Assembly (NCBI RefSeq): GCF_001570365.1
Contig: NZ_BBYK01000071.1
Coordinates: forward strand, 33,140-97,139
Reading direction: 5' to 3'
From: Microtetraspora fusca
Lineage (GTDB): Bacteria > Actinomycetota > Actinomycetes > Streptosporangiales > Streptosporangiaceae
DNA length: 64,000 nucleotides
Below the pieces are notes generated by a model, which did not search any database, had not been told where the DNA came from, and saw only the letters and a program-made list of their open reading frames with translations. A program made the position numbers and the translations under genes. Shown here one piece after another: positions 8,680-16,767 of the stretch (its first letter is position 1; each line of letters opens with the position of its first letter).

Positions 8680-9612
8680 CTAGGCGGTATGCGAGGACAG
8701 GGCCGGGGACGCGTTCGGGGGCGCGAGGTCTCCCGCGATCCGGAAGCGGATCCGCTGGCCGGGGCGGGCCTGGGCGGCGCGGTCCACGTCCCGGGTGCGG
8801 ACCACCGCGATCACCGGATAGCCGCCCGTCAGCGGATGGTCGGCGAGGAAGAGCGTGGGCCGCCCCGACGGAGGCACCTGGATCGCCCCCGGCACCATGC
8901 CCTCGCTCGGCAGCTCTCCCTCACGCGCCCGTTCGAGAACCGGCCCGCGCAGCCGGATGCCCACCCGGTTGCTGTCGGTCGTCACCTCGTACGGCTCGGC
9001 GCACAGCACGCGCAGCGCGTCGGGGGTGAACCAGTCGTCGCGCGGGCCGGGCAGGATCTCCAGGACGAGGTCGCCGCCGGCGGGCTCGGGCACCGGGGCG
9101 AGATCGACGGCGGGGAACGCGTCGGGCGGCGGCCCGACCGGCAGCAGCGCTCCCGGCGCGGGCAGGTCGGGTCCCAGACCGGCGAGGATGTCCGTGGCCC
9201 TGGAGCCCAGCACCGGCGGCACGTCCACGCCGCCCCGCACAGCGAGGTACGTCCGCACGCCGCGGGCCGGAGCTCCGAGCTGGAGCGTGGCCCAGCACGG
9301 CAGGCGTTCGACCGAGTGGTGCCCGATCGGCCATCGGGTGCCCAGCGGGCCGGTCACGGTCGCCGGGCAGGCGGCGCCCGCGAGCGCGATCAGCAGGTTC
9401 CCGTGCGCGCGCACGCACAGGCCGCCGAACGTCACCTCCAGCGCGGCCGCGCCCTCGGAGTTGCCGACGAGCCGGTTGGCCAGCCGTAGTGCGCCCCGGT
9501 CGGCGGCGCCCGAGCGCCCCACGCCGAGGTCGCCGCGTCCCGGTCGCCCGAGATCCTGCACCGTGGTCATCGGCCCGGTCGCCACCACCTCAAGCAGCCC
9601 GTACCGACTCAT
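8680..9612 (-). CDS. pxpC: 5-oxoprolinase subunit PxpC (KipA/biotin-dependent carboxyltransferase-like)
   Basis: 310 residues from the ATG at 9612. [10 protein letters not shown] near the N terminus and [21 protein letters not shown] in the middle are hallmarks of the KipA/PxpC (allophanate hydrolase subunit 2-like) fold. With PxpA and PxpB it forms an ATP-dependent 5-oxoprolinase that opens pyroglutamate to glutamate in the cytoplasm. The start is chosen because its ATG overlaps the stop of the preceding micro-ORF (ATGA). The longer open frame to 9645 merely reads into the repeat array. Confidence 0.9.
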   Translation of the reverse strand: MSRYGLLEVVATGPMTTVQDLGRPGRGDLGVGRSGAADRGALRLANRLVGNSEGAAALEVTFGGLCVRAHGNLLIALAGAACPATVTGPLGTRWPIGHHSVERLPCWATLQLGAPARGVRTYLAVRGGVDVPPVLGSRATDILAGLGPDLPAPGALLPVGPPPDAFPAVDLAPVPEPAGGDLVLEILPGPRDDWFTPDALRVLCAEPYEVTTDSNRVGIRLRGPVLERAREGELPSEGMVPGAIQVPPSGRPTLFLADHPLTGGYPVIAVVRTRDVDRAAQARPGQRIRFRIAGDLAPPNASPALSSHTA

Positions 9613-9692
9613 GCCCTGTCCTCGCCTGGCGGCTCGGACCGGCATTCGCCGAAGACGCTGTGCCTATTGATTCGCTCGCTTCGCTCGCTCAT
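9609..9692 (-). CDS. Micro-ORF 3 of the repeat chain (27 aa)
   Basis: Starts at ATG 9692, inside the ATGA shared with micro-ORF 2, and ends at TGA 9611-9609, sharing ATGA with the pxpC start. The peptide begins MSERSERIN and ends GEDRA. It is one unit of a tandem repeat, not a known family. It may be a coupling device or simply a by-product of an intergenic repeat. Confidence 0.5.
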   Translation of the reverse strand: MSERSERINRHSVFGECRSEPPGEDRA

Positions 9693-9763
9693 GCCCTGTC
9701 CTCGCCTGGCGGCTCGGAGCGGCATTCGCCGAAGACGCTGTGCTTATTGATTCGCTCGCTCAT
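9689..9763 (-). CDS. Micro-ORF 2 of the repeat chain (24 aa)
   Basis: ATG 9763 to TGA 9691-9689. The peptide begins MSERIN and ends GEDRA, lacking one SER repeat relative to its neighbours because of the 9-bp deletion. Both ends are ATGA overlaps with adjacent micro-ORFs. Confidence 0.5.
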   Translation of the reverse strand: MSERINKHSVFGECRSEPPGEDRA

Positions 9764-9843
9764 GCCCTGTCCTCGCCTGGCGGTTCGGAGCGGCATTCGC
9801 CGAAGACGCTGTGCTTATTGATTCGCTCGCTTCGCTCGCTCAT
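9760..9843 (-). CDS. Micro-ORF 1 of the repeat chain (27 aa)
   Basis: ATG 9843 overlaps the pxpB stop as ATGA, and TGA 9762-9760 overlaps the next micro-ORF start. The peptide begins MSERSERIN and ends GEDRA and contains one Cys. It is the first of three near-identical coupled reading frames. Confidence 0.5.
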   Translation of the reverse strand: MSERSERINKHSVFGECRSEPPGEDRA

Positions 9844-10448
9844 GTCGCCTCCGTGAACCTGACCCTGGTGCCCGGACGCAGCAGGGCGGGCGGGTCGGCG
9901 TCCAGATCCCACACCACCGCCTCCGTACGGCCGATGAGCTGCCAGCCACCGGGGGACTCGCGCGGGTAGACGGCGCTGAACCCGGCCGCCAGCGCCACCG
10001 ATCCGGCGGGCACGCGGACCCGCGACTCGGCCCGCCGGGGGACGGCCAGCCGCGGGTCGCCGCCGGTCAGGTACCCGAAACCGGGAGAGAAGCCGCAGAA
10101 CGCGACCGTCCAGGGAGTGGCCGTGTGCGCGGCCACGATCTCGCGCTCCGCCAGCCCGGTCAGCGCGGCCACGTCCTTGAGATCCGCGCCGTCGTAGACC
10201 ACCGGAATCCGCACCTCGCCCGCGTCACCGCGCGCCCCGGGTGTGGGCCGTACGGAACGTAGCGCGGACTCGATCGCCCGCGGCGTCGCCGGGGGCTCGA
10301 ACCGGACCAGCAGCGTTCGGGCCGCCGGGACGATGTCGACGACGCCCTCCGGCGGGCTCGCGACGAGGGCGTCGTAGAACGCGACGACCTCGCCGAGGTC
10401 GTCCAGTTCGGCGAGCAGGGCACGGTCGCCGCAGTGGCGCAGCCGCAT
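9840..10448 (-). CDS. pxpB: 5-oxoprolinase subunit PxpB (KipI-like)
   Basis: 202 residues. MRLRHCGDRALLAEL at the start and FCGFSPGFGYLTGGDPRL in the middle are diagnostic of the KipI/PxpB (allophanate hydrolase subunit 1-like) family. It pairs with PxpC and acts with PxpA in ATP-dependent hydrolysis of 5-oxoproline. GGAGG precedes the ATG at 10448. It starts 12 bp after pxpA. Its stop overlaps the first micro-ORF, where in most genomes one would expect a direct pxpB-pxpC overlap. Confidence 0.92.
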   Translation of the reverse strand: MRLRHCGDRALLAELDDLGEVVAFYDALVASPPEGVVDIVPAARTLLVRFEPPATPRAIESALRSVRPTPGARGDAGEVRIPVVYDGADLKDVAALTGLAEREIVAAHTATPWTVAFCGFSPGFGYLTGGDPRLAVPRRAESRVRVPAGSVALAAGFSAVYPRESPGGWQLIGRTEAVVWDLDADPPALLRPGTRVRFTEAT

Positions 10449-10460
10449 CGGGCCTCCTCG

Positions 10461-11237
10461 TCAGACCCGGCTGAACGGCGTGAGGTCGATGCCCGCCGCC
10501 TCCAGCGCGGCGCGGACGCCGCGCGCGATGGCCACCGCGTCCGGGCTGTCGCCGTGCACGCAGATCGAGTCGCCGCGCACGACCAGGGGGTCTCCGGCCA
10601 CGTCGGTGATGGGCTCGCCGCGCGCCATCCGCACGCACCGCTCGGCCACGACGCCGGGGTCGTGGACGAGGGCGCCCGGCCGGTCGCGCGGCACGAGCGT
10701 TCCCTCCGGCGTGTACGCCCGGTCGGCGAAGCACTCGGTGACCGCGGTCAGCCCGGCCCGCTCGGCGCGGCGCAGCCAGGCGGAGCCGGGCAGGCCGAGC
10801 ACCGGCAGCCCGGGGTCGAAGGCGCGTACGGCGGCCACGACGGCGGCGGCCTGCTCCTCGTGCCGGACGATGGCGTTGTAGAGCGCGCCGTGCGGCTTCA
10901 CGTAGCCGACCCGGCCGCCGGCCGCGCGGGCGAACGCCTCGAGGGCGCCGATCTGGTAGAGCACGTCGTCGGCGAGCTCGCCGGGCGGCACCTCGATGAA
11001 GCGCCGCCCGAAACCGGCCAGGTCGCGGTATCCGACCTGGGCGCCGATCGCCACGCCGCGCTCGACCGCGGTCTCGCACGTGCGGCGCATGATCGAGGGG
11101 TCCCCGGCGTGGAAGCCGCAGGCCACGTTGGCGCTGGTGACGATCGTCAGCAGGGCGTCGTCGTCGCCGAGGGGCCACCGGCCGAAGCCCTCGCCGAGGT
11201 CGGAGTTGAGGTCGATGCGAGTGGTCGGGTCAGCCAC
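10461..11237 (-). CDS. pxpA: 5-oxoprolinase subunit PxpA (LamB/YcsF family)
   Basis: 258 residues from the GTG at 11237, chosen because GGAG lies 7 nt upstream and the protein then begins [19 protein letters not shown], the usual LamB/YcsF N terminus. Further signatures are [27 protein letters not shown] and [14 protein letters not shown], with conserved Asp/His residues for metal binding. It is the hydrolytic part of the PxpABC 5-oxoprolinase and the first gene of a pxpA-pxpB-micro-ORFs-pxpC-ycsI-kinase operon. The operator at 11291 suggests control by the divergent GntR gene. Confidence 0.92.
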   Translation of the reverse strand: MADPTTRIDLNSDLGEGFGRWPLGDDDALLTIVTSANVACGFHAGDPSIMRRTCETAVERGVAIGAQVGYRDLAGFGRRFIEVPPGELADDVLYQIGALEAFARAAGGRVGYVKPHGALYNAIVRHEEQAAAVVAAVRAFDPGLPVLGLPGSAWLRRAERAGLTAVTECFADRAYTPEGTLVPRDRPGALVHDPGVVAERCVRMARGEPITDVAGDPLVVRGDSICVHGDSPDAVAIARGVRAALEAAGIDLTPFSRV

Positions 11238-11290
11238 GGTCAGCTCCAGAGGGCGGCTTGTCGGGTTGATCGCCCTCATAGCGAACGTAA

Positions 11291-11307
11291 GGATTGTTGA
11301 ACAATCC
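11291..11307. promoter_or_regulatory. Operator for the FCD-type GntR regulator
   Basis: GGATTGTTGAACAATCC has two perfect 8-bp arms around a single G. The TTGT-N-ACAA core is typical of FadR/FCD-subfamily sites. It lies between divergent pxpA and the GntR gene and overlaps the probable -35 region of pxpA (TTGTTC on the minus strand). Confidence 0.75.
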
Positions 11308-11417
11308 GGCAATCCCTCTGTGGGTAGATTCTTCGATCGCCAGAGTTATCGGGGAGTCCCGTCGCGTCCTAAGCTCGGGGTTCCAGGTCCTGCGCGTTTC
11401 CTGAGAGAAGGGCTGCG

Positions 11418-12119
11418 GTGATGACCGCGACGGCGGAGTGGGCGAGCCGGCTGAGCGCCGCCAGGCCGGCGCTCGAACGGGCCAGCACCGCCGAACTGGT
11501 CGCCGGCGTCCTGCGCGAGAGCGTCATCGAGGGCTCACTCCCCCCGGGCACGCGCCTGTCGGAAGAGGTCATCGGCCAGGCGCTCGGCGTCTCGCGCAAC
11601 ACGCTCCGCGAGGCGTTCCGACTGCTCTCCCACGAGAACCTGCTCGTCCACGAGTTCCATCGCGGGATGTTCGTCCGCAGGCTGACCGCCGCCGACGTGG
11701 CCGACATCTACCGGATGCGCCGCCCGCTCGAAGCCGCCGGCTTGCGCGCCGCGGGCTCCGCCCCGGCGGAAGCCGTACGCGAGGTGGCACGCCGGATCGA
11801 GGAGGGCCGGGCGGCGGCCGAGGCAGGCGACTGGGTCGGGGTCGGCACGGCCAACATGCGCTTCCACGCGGCCGTCGCCGCGCTGCTCGGCAGCCGCCGG
11901 GTGGACGAGGCCATGGCCCGCATCCTGGCCGAGCTGCGCCTGGCCTTCCACATGATGGGCGAGCCCCGGCCGTTCCACGAGCCGTATCTCGACGACAACG
12001 CGCGGATCGCCGCCCTGCTCGCCGAGGGGGAGTACGAGCGGGCGGCGGACGTGCTGCTCGCCTATCTCGACGCCGCCGAGGCCCAGCTTCTCGCGACGTA
12101 CGACGAACGATCCTCCTGA
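11418..12119 (+). CDS. GntR family regulator, FCD domain (pxp operon regulator)
   Basis: 233 residues. A winged helix (GTRLSEEVIGQALGVSRNTLREAFRLLSHENLL, given here by its position, residues ~35-65) is followed by an all-helical FCD ligand domain containing a conserved metal-binding Asp/His pattern (ANMRFHAAVA). Such regulators respond to organic acids. GTG 11418 and ATG 11421 are both possible starts after GAGAAGG. It is divergent from pxpA with a palindrome between, so 5-oxoproline or glutamate-related control of the 5-oxoprolinase operon is inferred. Confidence 0.88.
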   Translation: MMTATAEWASRLSAARPALERASTAELVAGVLRESVIEGSLPPGTRLSEEVIGQALGVSRNTLREAFRLLSHENLLVHEFHRGMFVRRLTAADVADIYRMRRPLEAAGLRAAGSAPAEAVREVARRIEEGRAAAEAGDWVGVGTANMRFHAAVAALLGSRRVDEAMARILAELRLAFHMMGEPRPFHEPYLDDNARIAALLAEGEYERAADVLLAYLDAAEAQLLATYDERSS

Positions 12120-12128
12120 CCGGGCGGG

Positions 12129-12474
12129 TCATGCGGCGGCCCGGACCAGCCGCTCGCCGGATCGCCTGGCCAGGCCGAGGACGCGCGGCAGGTCCACGCC
12201 GACCAGGCGCCCGCCCCGCTTGACCACCTCGCCCCCGACGATCACCGTGTCCACGTTGCGCACGCCGGCGGCCGTGGCGACCGCCCCGACCGCGTCGAGC
12301 ATCGGGGCGAGGTTGGGCAGATTGGTGTCGAGCACCACCACGTCGGCCCGCATGACGGCGAACATGTCGCCCGGCACCGCCGCCACTGTGTCAACGCCGA
12401 GCCCGGTCGGGATGCCGAACCGGCGCAGCCGTCCGATCTCGGGTGAGCCGTGGCCCATCAGCGACTCCACGGCG
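12129..12474 (-). pseudogene. Remnant of an ATZ/TRZ-type amidohydrolase
   Basis: The frame reads GHGSPEIGRLRRFGIPTGLGVD, then PGDMFAVMRA joined directly to DVVVLDTNLPNLAP and ends normally. In intact amidohydrolases of this type, the AVMR segment and the ADVVVLD segment are separated by some tens of residues including the last active-site region, so this copy carries an internal in-frame deletion. The whole N-terminal metal-binding half is also absent. It abuts a second remnant on the other strand at about 12470. Confidence 0.6.
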
Positions 12475-12603
12475 CACCGGGAGCTGTTCGCGCCCGTCCC
12501 CGAGGCATCCGTGCGCGCGCTCGCCGACGTGCTGCGCGACGTCCTGCTCGCGCTCGGGGACCGGCCCGACGACACGTCCTGCCGGAGAGCGCGGCCGGCC
12601 TGA
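12465..12603 (+). pseudogene. Possible 3' remnant of a MarR-like regulator gene
   Basis: One plus frame ends with AHRELFAPVPEASVRALADVLRDVLLALGDRPDD before TGA at 12603. This helical tail resembles the C-terminal dimerisation helix of MarR proteins. No HTH precedes it, because the sequence switches to the amidohydrolase remnant. Identification is tentative. Confidence 0.35.
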
Positions 12604-12616
12604 TCGGCCGGGTTTT

Positions 12617-13861
12617 CTAGGTGAGGGAGTCGTAGACGGCTTCGGCGAGACGGTAGGCCCGGAGGTTGCCGGCCACCGACCCGGCCATGCGGTTCATCGT
12701 GTACGCCATGGCGAGGCCATGCTCGACGTCCCCGAGGCCCAGGGAGCCGCCCATGCCGGTGTGGCCGAACGCCGACTCCACCCCGCGCGCGGGCGTGAGG
12801 AAGGTCATCGCCGGACGCATGTAGCCGAGGCCGAAGGCGCTGTCCACGTACAGGACCCGGTCGAGACCGCCGACACGCGAGCGCATCGCGTCGCTCAGAG
12901 TGGAGGGTGCGAGGATCTCGCCGGCGACCAGAGCACGGTAGAAACCGGCCAGCGCCCGCGCGGTGGTGACCATGCCGAGCGCGGGCCAGCCCGCGCGCAG
13001 GATCACCGGGTGGTTGCCGCCGCCGGGCAGCTTGTGGATGGGCGGGTTGCCGAGCGCCCGGTTCATCAGGCTGTCCTTGTCCTGTGCCGCGGCGGCCACC
13101 GCGGCCATCGGGTCGTCCGCGACACCGGCTCCGCCCGCAGGTGCCGTACGCTCTCCCGCCCGGGGCGCTTGCTCTCCGGCCGGGGCCGTACGCTCTCCCA
13201 CACGCTCTCCGGCAGAGAGGCGGGCGGCGCGAGCCGCGACGTCGGGTGGGGCGCCGAGCCAGAGGTCGAGCTCGCGAGGCACGGCGATCTCCGCCGCGAC
13301 CAACTCTCCCGTGGACATGCCGGTGACCCTGCGGATGAGCTCGTCGACCAGGAAGCCGTACGTCACGGCGTGGTAGCCGTGCGCCGTTCCGGGCTCCCAG
13401 AGCGGTGCCTGCGTGGCGAGCCGGTCCGCGATCGCGGGCAGGTCCTCGAACTCCTCCAGAGGGACCGGCTCCTCGATCACGGGCAGGCCGGCCTGATGGG
13501 TGAGCACGTGCTCGACGGTCACACGGGCCTTATCGTTGCGGGCGAACTCCGGCCAGTACGCGCTGACGGGGGAGTGGACGTCGACCAGGCCCCGCTCCAC
13601 GAGCAGCAGCAGGCCGGTGGCCGCGACGGCCTTGGTGCACGAGTAGGCGAGCACCGGTGTGTCGGCCTCCCAGGGGCGCCCCGTGTGCCGGTCGGCCACG
13701 CCGCCCCAGAGGTCGACGACGGGCTCGCCGTCGAGGAAGACCGCGAAGGCCGCGCCCAACTCCTCGCCGTCGGAGAAATGCCGGTCGAAGACCTCGCGTA
13801 CCCGGGAGAATCGCGGGTCGCAGTGTCCGGACGTGGTCATGCGGTGATCGCCAACTGTCAT
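12617..13861 (-). CDS. Serine hydrolase, beta-lactamase/esterase EstB-like fold
   Basis: 414 residues from the ATG at 13861, with a GGACGG ribosome-binding-like sequence just upstream; ATG 13840 is an alternative. The Ser-x-x-Lys motif is SCTK, followed by a Tyr (HGYHAVTYG) in the role of the YxN motif and FGHTGMGGS near the C terminus replacing KTG. This is the class C beta-lactamase-related family of esterases and D-amino-acid peptidases. A low-complexity segment with repeated GERTAPAGE-type units interrupts the domain about 60% along. It has no signal peptide and so is probably cytoplasmic; the substrate is unknown. Confidence 0.85.
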   Translation of the reverse strand: MTVGDHRMTTSGHCDPRFSRVREVFDRHFSDGEELGAAFAVFLDGEPVVDLWGGVADRHTGRPWEADTPVLAYSCTKAVAATGLLLLVERGLVDVHSPVSAYWPEFARNDKARVTVEHVLTHQAGLPVIEEPVPLEEFEDLPAIADRLATQAPLWEPGTAHGYHAVTYGFLVDELIRRVTGMSTGELVAAEIAVPRELDLWLGAPPDVAARAARLSAGERVGERTAPAGEQAPRAGERTAPAGGAGVADDPMAAVAAAAQDKDSLMNRALGNPPIHKLPGGGNHPVILRAGWPALGMVTTARALAGFYRALVAGEILAPSTLSDAMRSRVGGLDRVLYVDSAFGLGYMRPAMTFLTPARGVESAFGHTGMGGSLGLGDVEHGLAMAYTMNRMAGSVAGNLRAYRLAEAVYDSLT

Positions 13862-13942
13862 GGCCGTCCCTGGTCGAGAAGCGCTCGCTCGGCAACCGAC
13901 CCTAACAAGGACGGCCCCTCCCTCCCAGAGGGCCGGACGACC

Positions 13943-13958
13943 CGCCCCCATGGGGGCG
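13943..13958. repeat. 16-bp perfect palindrome
   Basis: CGCCCCCATGGGGGCG lies in the 156-bp gap between the divergent-side ends of the hydrolase and ArsR genes. It could act as an operator or weak terminator; nothing else ties it to a gene. Confidence 0.35.
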
Positions 13959-14017
13959 ACGATCATGGCCTGGCACGGCCGGACCAGCGCCACCCTTCCG
14001 GACGTTGAGGAGCAGCG

Positions 14018-14353
14018 TCACAACGTGCCGTTGTTCGACGACTCGGCCACGGCGAGGCGCAGGATCGGGTCGAGCAGGCCGGGGAAGCGGTCGCTCAGGT
14101 CGTCGGCGCGTGGCCGGATCCGCCGGTGCCGGCCGTCGACGGTCATGCTGATCAGTCCGGCCTCGCGCATGATCCGCCAATGGTTGGAAAGCGTCGACAT
14201 CGGCACATTCAAACCGTCGGCGAGAGCCGAACAGGTCGACTCGGGCTTGGCCCAGGCGCGTCGCATCAACTCCAAACGCACCGGATCACCCAGCGCGTGC
14301 AGCACTGGCGCGAGCGTCAGTGACTCGCAAGCGGGCTCCGGTAGTGGTCGCAT
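14018..14353 (-). CDS. ArsR family winged-helix regulator
   Basis: 111 residues. LHALGDPVRLELMRRAW starts the typical ArsR fold, and VPMSTLSNHWRIMREAGLI is the recognition helix region. No cysteine pair of the metal-sensing kind (ELCVC) is present, so it probably senses something other than arsenic or zinc. It is divergent from a DHA2 exporter, with inverted GTTCGA/TCGAAC repeats between, and is expected to repress that exporter. Confidence 0.88.
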   Translation of the reverse strand: MRPLPEPACESLTLAPVLHALGDPVRLELMRRAWAKPESTCSALADGLNVPMSTLSNHWRIMREAGLISMTVDGRHRRIRPRADDLSDRFPGLLDPILRLAVAESSNNGTL

Positions 14354-14372
14354 GCCTCGATGTTACCGCATT

Positions 14373-14397
14373 GTTCGACATTTCGGGATTATCGAAC
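14373..14397. promoter_or_regulatory. ArsR operator candidate
   Basis: GTTCGA and TCGAAC are inverted repeats 13 bp apart in the AT-richer gap between arsR and the MFS exporter gene. Spacing and position fit an ArsR dimer site that covers both promoters. Confidence 0.5.
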
Positions 14398-14437
14398 TAT
14401 CGTCTGCGGGAGCATCCGCCTCAGGGAGGGAACAGGG

Positions 14438-15910
14438 GTGACCGCACACGAAGGTGCAACGAAAGCCGGATCGTATGAGGCCGCAGGCATTCGATCGAAC
14501 CGGGCAGCGTTGCTTACAGCGACCTGCCTGGGTCAGTTCATGGTGCTGCTCGACAGCACGATTGTCGGCGCGGCGCTACCCGATATGCAGCAGCGGTTGC
14601 ACACCCAACTGACCGGTTTGCAATGGATTGTCGACGCCTACGTGCTGCTGGTCGCCATGCTGTTGTTGTCCGGTGGCGTCTTCGCCGACCGCTTCGGCCG
14701 CAAGCGGGTGTTCCTGGCCGGCGTCATGGTGTTCACCGTCGCGTCCGTGCTGTGCTCCGTCGCGCCGTCGATCGGTTGGCTGATCACCGGACGGGTGGTG
14801 CAGGGCATCGGGGCCGCGGCGCTGAGCCCCGCCTCGCTGGCCTTGCTCGCCGCTGCGTATCCCGTTCCGCAGGAACGCGTCAAGGCCATCGGGCTGTGGG
14901 CCGGATTCAGCGGAATCGGCCTGGCCGCCGGGCCGTTGGCCGGTGGCATTCTGGTGGATGTCTTTGGCTGGCCCGCCATCTTCCTCGTCAATGTGCCCAT
15001 CGGCGGGGCCCTGCTGCTGGCGGGTCTGCGCGCGCTGGGCGAGTCCCGCAATCCGAGCGCGCCGGCGATCGATATCCCGGGGACGGTCCTGTCCGTCGTG
15101 GGTGTGGGGGCGCTGACCTTTGGGCTGATCGAGGGCGGCTCTCGTGGCTGGACCTCGCCGGTGATTTTGGGCAGCTTCGCCGTCGCGGCGGTGCTCCTCG
15201 CCGTCTTCGTCGTCGTCGAAGGACGTGGGTCGGCGCCGATGCTGCCGCTGCGGCTGTTCCGGCAGCGGCTGTTCACGGTGTCCAACGCAGCGATGGCCGT
15301 GGTGGGTTTCGCGCTCATGGGTTCGTCGTTCTTCTTCTCCCAGTTCTTCGTGTACGTCCAGGGCAGTTCGATTCTGCGCGCCGGCCTGCAAACCTTGCCT
15401 ATTTCGCTCGCCATGGTGATCGTCAGCCCGTTCGCGGGCCGGTTCGCCGCCAGGTACAGCTTTCGGATCGTGGTCACCGTCGGCCTGGCGCTGGCCGGGC
15501 TGGGGTTGCTGGCGCTGGGCTTCGTGCATGCGGACACCGGCTACGGGAACGTGTGGTGGCGGCTGGCGATCGTCGGCGTCGGTTTCGCTCTGACCATGTC
15601 CCCGCTGACCGGCGCCGCCATCCAGGCGGTCAGCCCGCGGGAGGGGGGCCTCGCATCGGGTATCAGCAGCACCACCCGGCAGATCGGCGCGGTGCTCGGC
15701 GTGGCGGTGCTCGGAGCCATCGTCCGTACCCGGGAATCCGGTGGCGCGTCCTTCGAGGCCGGCCTCAACAGCGCCTTCGTCGCGGCCGGCGCCGTCACCT
15801 TGGCCGGCGCCGTGTTCACCGGCCTGTGGCTGGTGAGGTCCAAGCCCGCGGAAGTCTCCGGACCGCAGGCGCAAACCACCGACTCACCCACGATCACGAC
15901 ACCGTCCTGA
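14438..15910 (+). CDS. MFS drug exporter, DHA2 (EmrB/QacA) family
   Basis: 490 residues, about 14 membrane helices. Motif A is seen as FADRFGRKRVF, the DHA2 helix-1 signature as MVLLDSTIVGAALP, and motif C as GFSGIGLAAGPLAGG. The GTG at 14438 has GGGAGGG about 8 nt upstream, so the frame's extension to 14360 is rejected. It uses proton motive force to export hydrophobic or cationic compounds. The divergent ArsR gene presumably controls it. Confidence 0.92.
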   Translation: MTAHEGATKAGSYEAAGIRSNRAALLTATCLGQFMVLLDSTIVGAALPDMQQRLHTQLTGLQWIVDAYVLLVAMLLLSGGVFADRFGRKRVFLAGVMVFTVASVLCSVAPSIGWLITGRVVQGIGAAALSPASLALLAAAYPVPQERVKAIGLWAGFSGIGLAAGPLAGGILVDVFGWPAIFLVNVPIGGALLLAGLRALGESRNPSAPAIDIPGTVLSVVGVGALTFGLIEGGSRGWTSPVILGSFAVAAVLLAVFVVVEGRGSAPMLPLRLFRQRLFTVSNAAMAVVGFALMGSSFFFSQFFVYVQGSSILRAGLQTLPISLAMVIVSPFAGRFAARYSFRIVVTVGLALAGLGLLALGFVHADTGYGNVWWRLAIVGVGFALTMSPLTGAAIQAVSPREGGLASGISSTTRQIGAVLGVAVLGAIVRTRESGGASFEAGLNSAFVAAGAVTLAGAVFTGLWLVRSKPAEVSGPQAQTTDSPTITTPS

Positions 15911-15989
15911 CCCGTCTGGCTCGCACTCACGCCCAACCACCGGGGTGGCCGGGCGCCCGGGTCTTACTCGCCGAAGCGGGTGTGGCGGC

Positions 15990-16682
15990 TCAAGCGTCGC
16001 GATGGGCACCCTGGCGGGTCACCTTCGACGCGCCGTCGTCGGAGCAGGGGGTCACGTCGAGGATGCGGGTGGACTCCGACTCCTGGGCCAGGCGGCGCAA
16101 CACGTCGAACGCCTTGCCGTACAGCACCTCACAGATCACCAGCGTCTCGACGGCGACATCTCGGGGGCCGTCGAAGGGGATCTTGGTGATGTCGAGGTCG
16201 CGGACGAGGTCGTGCGCGGCCGACGCGTACGGCAGCAGGTCCTCCTGGGAGGTGGGCATCCCGAGGCGCTTCAGTGTGACGACGGTCTGCGCCAGCTCGT
16301 TCCGCGTGGGAGCCAGCGGGTGGACGCCCCAGCCGAGGTCCGCGATCATGCGGTCGACCAGCTCTCTGGCCTCGCGCCAGTCCTCGTCCTCCGGGTGCGG
16401 CTCGACCGGCGTGGAGAGCGCGTAGTGCGCGGTGCCGAGCATGTCGTGGAAGTCGATCCGCTCGTCGTCCACGGCGGCGATGACCTGGCGGATCGCCGCG
16501 ACCGGCAGCCGGCCGACCTCCAGTAGCGCCCTGATCAGCCGCAGCCGGCGCAGGTGCTCCTGGTCGTACTCCGCCCGAGTGGCCGACGTCTGGTCGCCCT
16601 GGGGGAGCAGCCCCTCGCGCAGGTAGTACTTGATCGTCGGGATCGGGACCCCGGATTCGGCGCTGAGCTGGGAGATTCGCAT
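15990..16682 (-). CDS. MerR family regulator
   Basis: 230 residues from ATG 16682. The MerR HTH starts immediately (MRISQLSAESGVPIPTIKYYLREGLLP), with the second helix pair and dimerisation helix to about residue 100. A long C-terminal region follows that resembles a helical effector domain, not a metal-binding loop. TACTAT lies 7 nt before the ATG, suggesting a leaderless transcript. It is divergent from a DUF4188 gene that it probably controls. Confidence 0.85.
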   Translation of the reverse strand: MRISQLSAESGVPIPTIKYYLREGLLPQGDQTSATRAEYDQEHLRRLRLIRALLEVGRLPVAAIRQVIAAVDDERIDFHDMLGTAHYALSTPVEPHPEDEDWREARELVDRMIADLGWGVHPLAPTRNELAQTVVTLKRLGMPTSQEDLLPYASAAHDLVRDLDITKIPFDGPRDVAVETLVICEVLYGKAFDVLRRLAQESESTRILDVTPCSDDGASKVTRQGAHRDA

Positions 16683-16698
16683 GGCTGGATAGTACTGC

Positions 16699-16727
16699 TT
16701 GCCAATATCCATCGATAGCTTTACTAT
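16699..16727 (+). promoter_or_regulatory. Promoter/MerR operator in the merR-DUF4188 gap
   Basis: TTGCCA (16699-16704), 17 bp, TACTAT (16722-16727) form a promoter toward the DUF4188 gene. The perfect repeat GATAG-CTTTA-CTATC spans the -10, and further TATCCA copies lie on both sides (16707, 16725, 16750), consistent with a MerR-type dyad. Confidence 0.5.
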
Positions 16728-16767
16728 CCAATTATTAGGTAGCTGGGCTATCCAATGGGAGGGTGTC

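Larger units (their letters stand above)
9609..9843. repeat. Three tandem 71-80 bp repeats between pxpB and pxpC
   Basis: Units of 80, 71 and 80 bp begin at 9610, 9690 and 9761, each reading CATGCCCTGTCCTCGCCTGG and so on. The middle unit lacks one 9-bp TCGCTCGCT copy. Units differ at only a few positions. Read on the minus strand, each unit is an open micro-ORF that shares ATGA with its neighbours, so the array links the pxpB stop to the pxpC start without breaking translational coupling. Confidence 0.9.

Noticed and set aside
14623..16425. 600-residue plus-strand frame over the MFS gene
   Set aside because: Arg-rich second frame of the DHA2 exporter running into antisense of merR; no start signals.
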